A stretch of DNA of 8,172 nt from assembly GCA_030618475.1 (NCBI GenBank), contig JAUXDG010000112.1, positions 1-8,172 on the forward strand, given 5' to 3'. Shown one piece after another: positions 5,521 through 8,172 of the stretch. The DNA is from Gammaproteobacteria bacterium (GTDB lineage Bacteria > Pseudomonadota > Gammaproteobacteria > DSM-19610). The stretch's first letter is position 1. Every line of letters starts with the position of its first letter. The translations under genes were made by a program, and so were the position numbers. Under the pieces are notes generated by a model that saw nothing but the letters and a program-made list of their open reading frames with translations, was not told the DNA's origin and did not search any database.

Positions 5521-6316
5521 GGACGACCTCCATCAACGCCTCAACCGTGGCTTCGTCATCAGTCAGTGGCTCGATCAGCGCCGCCCGGCAGGCCTCTATG
5601 GTATCGAAACCGTCACGAATCAGGCGCGCGGTGTAGATCAGCAGCCGCGTGGAAGCCGATTCTTCCAGGTCGTGATCCTTGAGCGCGCGCAGACTCTGGC
5701 CCAGCGCCACCAGCTGCTCTGCCATGTCCGGCGCCACCGCGGTTTCACGTACCACAATATCCCGTTCCAGCTCCGGCAATGGGAAATCAAAGCGCAGGGA
5801 CACGAAACGCTGGCGCGTGGACGGCTTCATACCCTTGAGCAGGTTCTGGTAACCCGGGTTATAGGATACCACCAGCATGAATTCGGGCGGCGCATGCAGG
5901 ATTTCACCGGTTCGTTCGATGGGCAGGATGCGCCGGTTATCGGACAAGGGGTGCAGCACCACCGTCGTATCCTTGCGAGCCTCGACCACTTCGTCCAGGT
6001 AGCAGATGGCGCCTTCGCGCACGGCCCGGGTCAGCGGGCCGTCGTTCCAGTAGGTTTCGCCATCACCGATCAGGTGGCGGCCTATCAGGTCGGCGGCGGT
6101 AAGATCGTCGTGGCAGGCCACCGTGTACAGGGGCCGTCCCAGGCGCGCAGCCATGTGTTCGATGAAGCGGGTCTTGCCACAACCGGTCGGCCCCTTGAGC
6201 AGCAGTGGCAACTGATTGCGCCAGGCATAGTCGAACAATTCCACTTCACCACGCTGTGGCTGATAATAGGGGATTTCATTTTCTGCGCGCTGTATTCCGG
6301 TCACTTCACCCGCCAT
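5501..6316 (-). CDS. norQ: NorQ, MoxR-family AAA+ ATPase for NO reductase activation
   Basis: A 271-residue AAA+ protein of the NorQ/NirQ/CbbQ group. Walker A is GPTGCGKT (42-49), Walker B is ICYLDE (104-109), sensor 1 includes Asn153 in VVSYNPGYQ, and Arg168/Arg170 in STRQRF are the likely arginine-finger region. The length equals typical NorQ. In characterised systems it forms a hexameric ring that works with the VWA protein NorD in the cytoplasm to activate NorCB, apparently by enabling FeB insertion; both partners are present here. CbbQ (Rubisco activase) is very similar in sequence, but the norB/norD context decides. The ATG is 1 nt after the norF-like stop and has GGGAG (plus-strand 6326-6330) 9 nt upstream. 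Confidence 0.96.
   Translation of the reverse strand: MAGEVTGIQRAENEIPYYQPQRGEVELFDYAWRNQLPLLLKGPTGCGKTRFIEHMAARLGRPLYTVACHDDLTAADLIGRHLIGDGETYWNDGPLTRAVREGAICYLDEVVEARKDTTVVLHPLSDNRRILPIERTGEILHAPPEFMLVVSYNPGYQNLLKGMKPSTRQRFVSLRFDFPLPELERDIVVRETAVAPDMAEQLVALGQSLRALKDHDLEESASTRLLIYTARLIRDGFDTIEACRAALIEPLTDDEATVEALMEVVHARFGQ
5526..5531 (-). promoter_or_regulatory. Strong ribosome binding site inside norQ 3' end
   Basis: GGAGGT on the minus strand lies 5 nt before the ATG of the small membrane protein and within the last codons of norQ. It fixes the 20-nt overlap between the two genes and is the strongest Shine-Dalgarno I see at any junction of the nor cluster. Confidence 0.75.
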
Positions 6317-6317
6317 T

Positions 6318-6593
6318 TCAAGGTACTCCCCGGCTTGAAATCCAGTATGCCAGACCGATCAGCAGGACGACAGCGATCAGCCAGCCCGTTACCACCCACT
6401 TCCAGCGTGAATGCACCTGCGCCAGGCCCATGAAAAAATCGATGACCAGCTGCCCCTTGATGCTGATTGACAACAGCAGCAGCGCCACCACGGTAACACC
6501 ACCGTAGCCCAGTTTGCCTACCATATAGGTCACCAGTGTCAGCACCACCAACACCAGCCAGACCAGAAACGCGTTGCGGTTCGCTTTTTCCAT
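6318..6593 (-). CDS. norF: NorF / cytochrome c oxidase subunit IV-like small membrane protein
   Basis: With the ATG at 6593 the product is 91 residues, with three hydrophobic segments (about 9-25, 31-48, 66-85). The block SIKGQLVIDFFMGL (44-57) followed by a Trp-containing stretch (SRWKWVVTGW) matches the bacterial COX4/COX4_pro-like pattern, in which a Lys-Gly and a Phe-Met pair are conserved. NorF is an accessory, not catalytic, protein of NO reductase clusters. I chose ATG 6593 over the in-frame GTG at 6632 because it gives a tight TGATG overlap with the norE stop, and the 13-residue extension lies over norE coding sequence. It ends 1 nt before norQ. The symbol norF is by context and family; the group is poorly conserved. 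Confidence 0.8.
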   Translation of the reverse strand: MEKANRNAFLVWLVLVVLTLVTYMVGKLGYGGVTVVALLLLSISIKGQLVIDFFMGLAQVHSRWKWVVTGWLIAVVLLIGLAYWISSRGVP

Positions 6594-7183
6594 CAGTGCA
6601 TCACGTAAATCAGCGGAAACAGGACAATCCACACCAGGTCCACCATGTGCCAGTAGGAGGCGCCGGTTTCCACACCAGTGTGGTTTTCGACGCTGTAATC
6701 CCCCCTGCCGGCCTTCACCGCCACTACGGTCAGGATCACCATCCCCATCAACACGTGCATGAAATGAAAGAACGTCAGGGAAAGATAGAACATGTAAAAG
6801 ATATTCGTGCTGAGGCTAATGCCTTCGGCGTGCTTGGCCGCGAATTCCAGCAGCTTGATCCACACGAACACGCCACCGGACAGTACCGCCAGTCCCAGCC
6901 AGCGGGCACAGAGTGCGGAGGCCCCGTGCTTGATGGCAGTCACCGCCCGCACCACGAAAAAACTGGATGTAATCAGGACAATCGTGTTGATTGCCCCGCT
7001 TTCCCGATTCAGCTGCTGCTGGTAGTGGTTGAACAACTCCACATGACTGGCACGGGTAAAGGCGTAGGACAAAAAGAAAACGCCGAACACGAGCAGTTCG
7101 GCGAAAATGAAAATCCAGATGGCGAAATCCCCCGGCAGGCCTCGTTTCATCTCTCCTGCCGGGGGTATTCCAATGGTAGACAT
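6593..7183 (-). CDS. norE: NorE-like heme-copper oxidase subunit III
   Basis: A 196-residue, five-helix membrane protein (about 20-42, 64-84, 94-113, 127-154, 177-195) of the cytochrome c oxidase subunit III superfamily. Diagnostic motifs are LTFFHFMHVLMGM (136-148) and, after GVETGASYWHMVD, a final helix VWIVLFPLIYV. The short five-helix form without the two N-terminal helices of mitochondrial subunit III is the NorE type. NorE is an accessory protein that improves NO reductase activity in some denitrifiers but is not catalytic. I chose ATG 7183, 1 nt after the norB stop (TGATATG), over the GTG at 7222, which would extend into norB. Its stop overlaps the norF-like start by one base. In classical clusters norE lies after norD; here it directly follows norB. 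Confidence 0.9.
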   Translation of the reverse strand: MSTIGIPPAGEMKRGLPGDFAIWIFIFAELLVFGVFFLSYAFTRASHVELFNHYQQQLNRESGAINTIVLITSSFFVVRAVTAIKHGASALCARWLGLAVLSGGVFVWIKLLEFAAKHAEGISLSTNIFYMFYLSLTFFHFMHVLMGMVILTVVAVKAGRGDYSVENHTGVETGASYWHMVDLVWIVLFPLIYVMH

Positions 7184-7184
7184 A

Positions 7185-8172
7185 TCAGGCCATATCGGCC
7201 GCACCGGCCACCTGACGCTCACCGCCCTTCACAAAGAACGAGTATACATACAGTATCAGGCCGATCAGGAACACCAGGCCAGCCAGCTCACGCAGCCAGT
7301 AGAACATTTCGATCTTTTCCTGCACGACCATGAACGGCGAAGGCGTATCGGTGTAGCGCTGCATCCAGATCTGCAACACACCAGCCCCCGTCAGGAACAG
7401 CGTGATGAACACCATGGACACGGTCATCAGCCAGAAGGACCACATTTCCACCACCTGGGCCCGGGCATTAGCAGCTTCCTGACCACGCAGGATCGGCATG
7501 GCGTAGGAGATGATGGTCAGCACGATCATCACATAGGCCCCGTAGAACGCCATGTGACCGTGCGCCGCCGTGAGCTGTGTGCCGTGCGTATAGTAGTTCA
7601 CCGGTGCCAGGGTGTGCAGGAAACCCCACACGCCTGCACCGAGGAACGCCATCACAGCCGTACCCAGCGCCCACAGCACCGCAGCCTTGTTGGGATGCTC
7701 GCGGCGGCGACGATTCACCATATTGAAGGCAAATACGGTCATTATGAAGAACGGTATTGGTTCCATGGCTGAGAAAACCGACCCCCACCACTGCCAGTAG
7801 TCCGGCGCGCCGATCCAGAAATAGTGGTGTCCGGTACCGATGATGCCGCTGATCAGGGCCAGGGCGACAATCACGTACAACCACTTCTCGATGACCTCGC
7901 GATCCACACCCGTGACCTTGATCAGCACGAAGGCCAGCATCGCTCCCATGATCAGCTCCCAGACGCCTTCCACCCACAGGTGTACGACCCACCACCAGTA
8001 GTACTTGTCGTGGACCAGATTCTCGGGGTTGTAGAAGGAGAACAGCCAGAATACCGCCAGTCCCAGCAAGCCGGTCAGCATCACCAGGTTCACCACCGTC
8101 TTGCGTCCAGCCAGGATGGTGACCCCGATGTTGTACAGGAAACCCACCACCACCGCCGCGATACCTAGCTTG
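7185..8172 (-). CDS. norB: NorB, nitric oxide reductase catalytic subunit, N-terminus outside window
   Basis: The frame is open through the right edge, giving 328 C-terminal residues; the GTG at 8153 is not the start. NorB is the membrane heme b/heme b3-FeB subunit of cNOR, reducing two NO to N2O with electrons from NorC. Numbering from the first complete codon, the ligands are visible: His64 and Glu68 in VVHLWVEGVWE, His115-His116 in GTGHHYFWIG, His204 and His206 in TAAHGHMAFYG. Adding 143 gives 207, 211, 258, 259, 347 and 349, exactly the FeB, heme b3 and heme b ligand positions known for Pseudomonas aeruginosa NorB. So about 143 residues are missing and the visible part has no indel relative to that enzyme over the core. 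Glu in HLWVE marks a NO reductase rather than an oxygen reductase. The promoter and probably norC lie beyond the right edge. Confidence 0.97.
   Translation of the reverse strand, partial: KLGIAAVVVGFLYNIGVTILAGRKTVVNLVMLTGLLGLAVFWLFSFYNPENLVHDKYYWWWVVHLWVEGVWELIMGAMLAFVLIKVTGVDREVIEKWLYVIVALALISGIIGTGHHYFWIGAPDYWQWWGSVFSAMEPIPFFIMTVFAFNMVNRRRREHPNKAAVLWALGTAVMAFLGAGVWGFLHTLAPVNYYTHGTQLTAAHGHMAFYGAYVMIVLTIISYAMPILRGQEAANARAQVVEMWSFWLMTVSMVFITLFLTGAGVLQIWMQRYTDTPSPFMVVQEKIEMFYWLRELAGLVFLIGLILYVYSFFVKGGERQVAGAADMA

Noticed and set aside
7184..7222. GTG start for norE at 7222
   Set aside because: It adds 13 residues read from within norB coding sequence; ATG 7183 right after the norB stop is simpler.
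5357..7333. Two plus-strand frames (5357-6433 and 6536-7333) opposite norQ, norF, norE and norB
   Set aside because: Both are antisense to genes with clear motifs, and their translations have no recognisable features.

Overview
The window looks like a chromosomal segment of a denitrifying proteobacterium, most likely gammaproteobacterial. That placement is my inference from protein style and base composition; no rRNA or marker gene is present. It has two parts. The right three quarters (about 2327-8172, all minus strand) is a compact, moderately GC-rich nitric oxide reductase (cNOR) cluster. The left quarter (1-2285) is a patchwork accessory region with AT-richer genes and broken gene pieces.

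In transcription order (right to left) the nor part reads: norB (catalytic subunit, N-terminus beyond the window) - norE-like heme-copper oxidase subunit III - norF/COX4-like small membrane protein - norQ (MoxR AAA+ ATPase) - small membrane protein resembling DUF4870/Tic20-like families - membrane polyferredoxin of the CcoG/NapH/NosR type - norD (VWA/MIDAS protein). Junctions are overlaps of up to 20 nt or gaps of at most 6 nt, so this is almost certainly one operon. Its promoter and probably norC lie to the right of the window. NorB reduces NO to N2O, and NorQ with NorD form the chaperone pair that activates the heme b3/FeB site. NorE and NorF are accessory membrane proteins. The order B-E-F-Q-orf-FeS-D differs from the familiar norCBQDEF and adds two membrane proteins between norQ and norD.

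From the left edge, the accessory part holds: (i) the 3' part of an unrecognised AT-rich gene with a HEPN-like R-x4-H motif; (ii) a C-terminal tyrosine recombinase fragment on the minus strand; (iii) a fragment of type I-E CRISPR cas3 containing the DEVH box, fused directly to (iv) the C-terminal part of cas6e, which carries two frameshifts, one explained by a 5-bp tandem duplication; (v) an apparently intact vapBC toxin-antitoxin pair, convergent with norD. The cas3/cas6e remnant keeps the ancestral orientation and order, but everything between is gone (cse1, cse2, cas7, cas5 and the Cas6e catalytic N-terminus). No cas1, cas2 or CRISPR repeats are visible. It is a fossil of a type I-E system next to an integrase remnant.

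I see no intact previously unknown system. The best leads are the CRISPR-Cas scar, the HEPN-like partial gene, and the polyferredoxin plus small membrane protein built into the nor operon.
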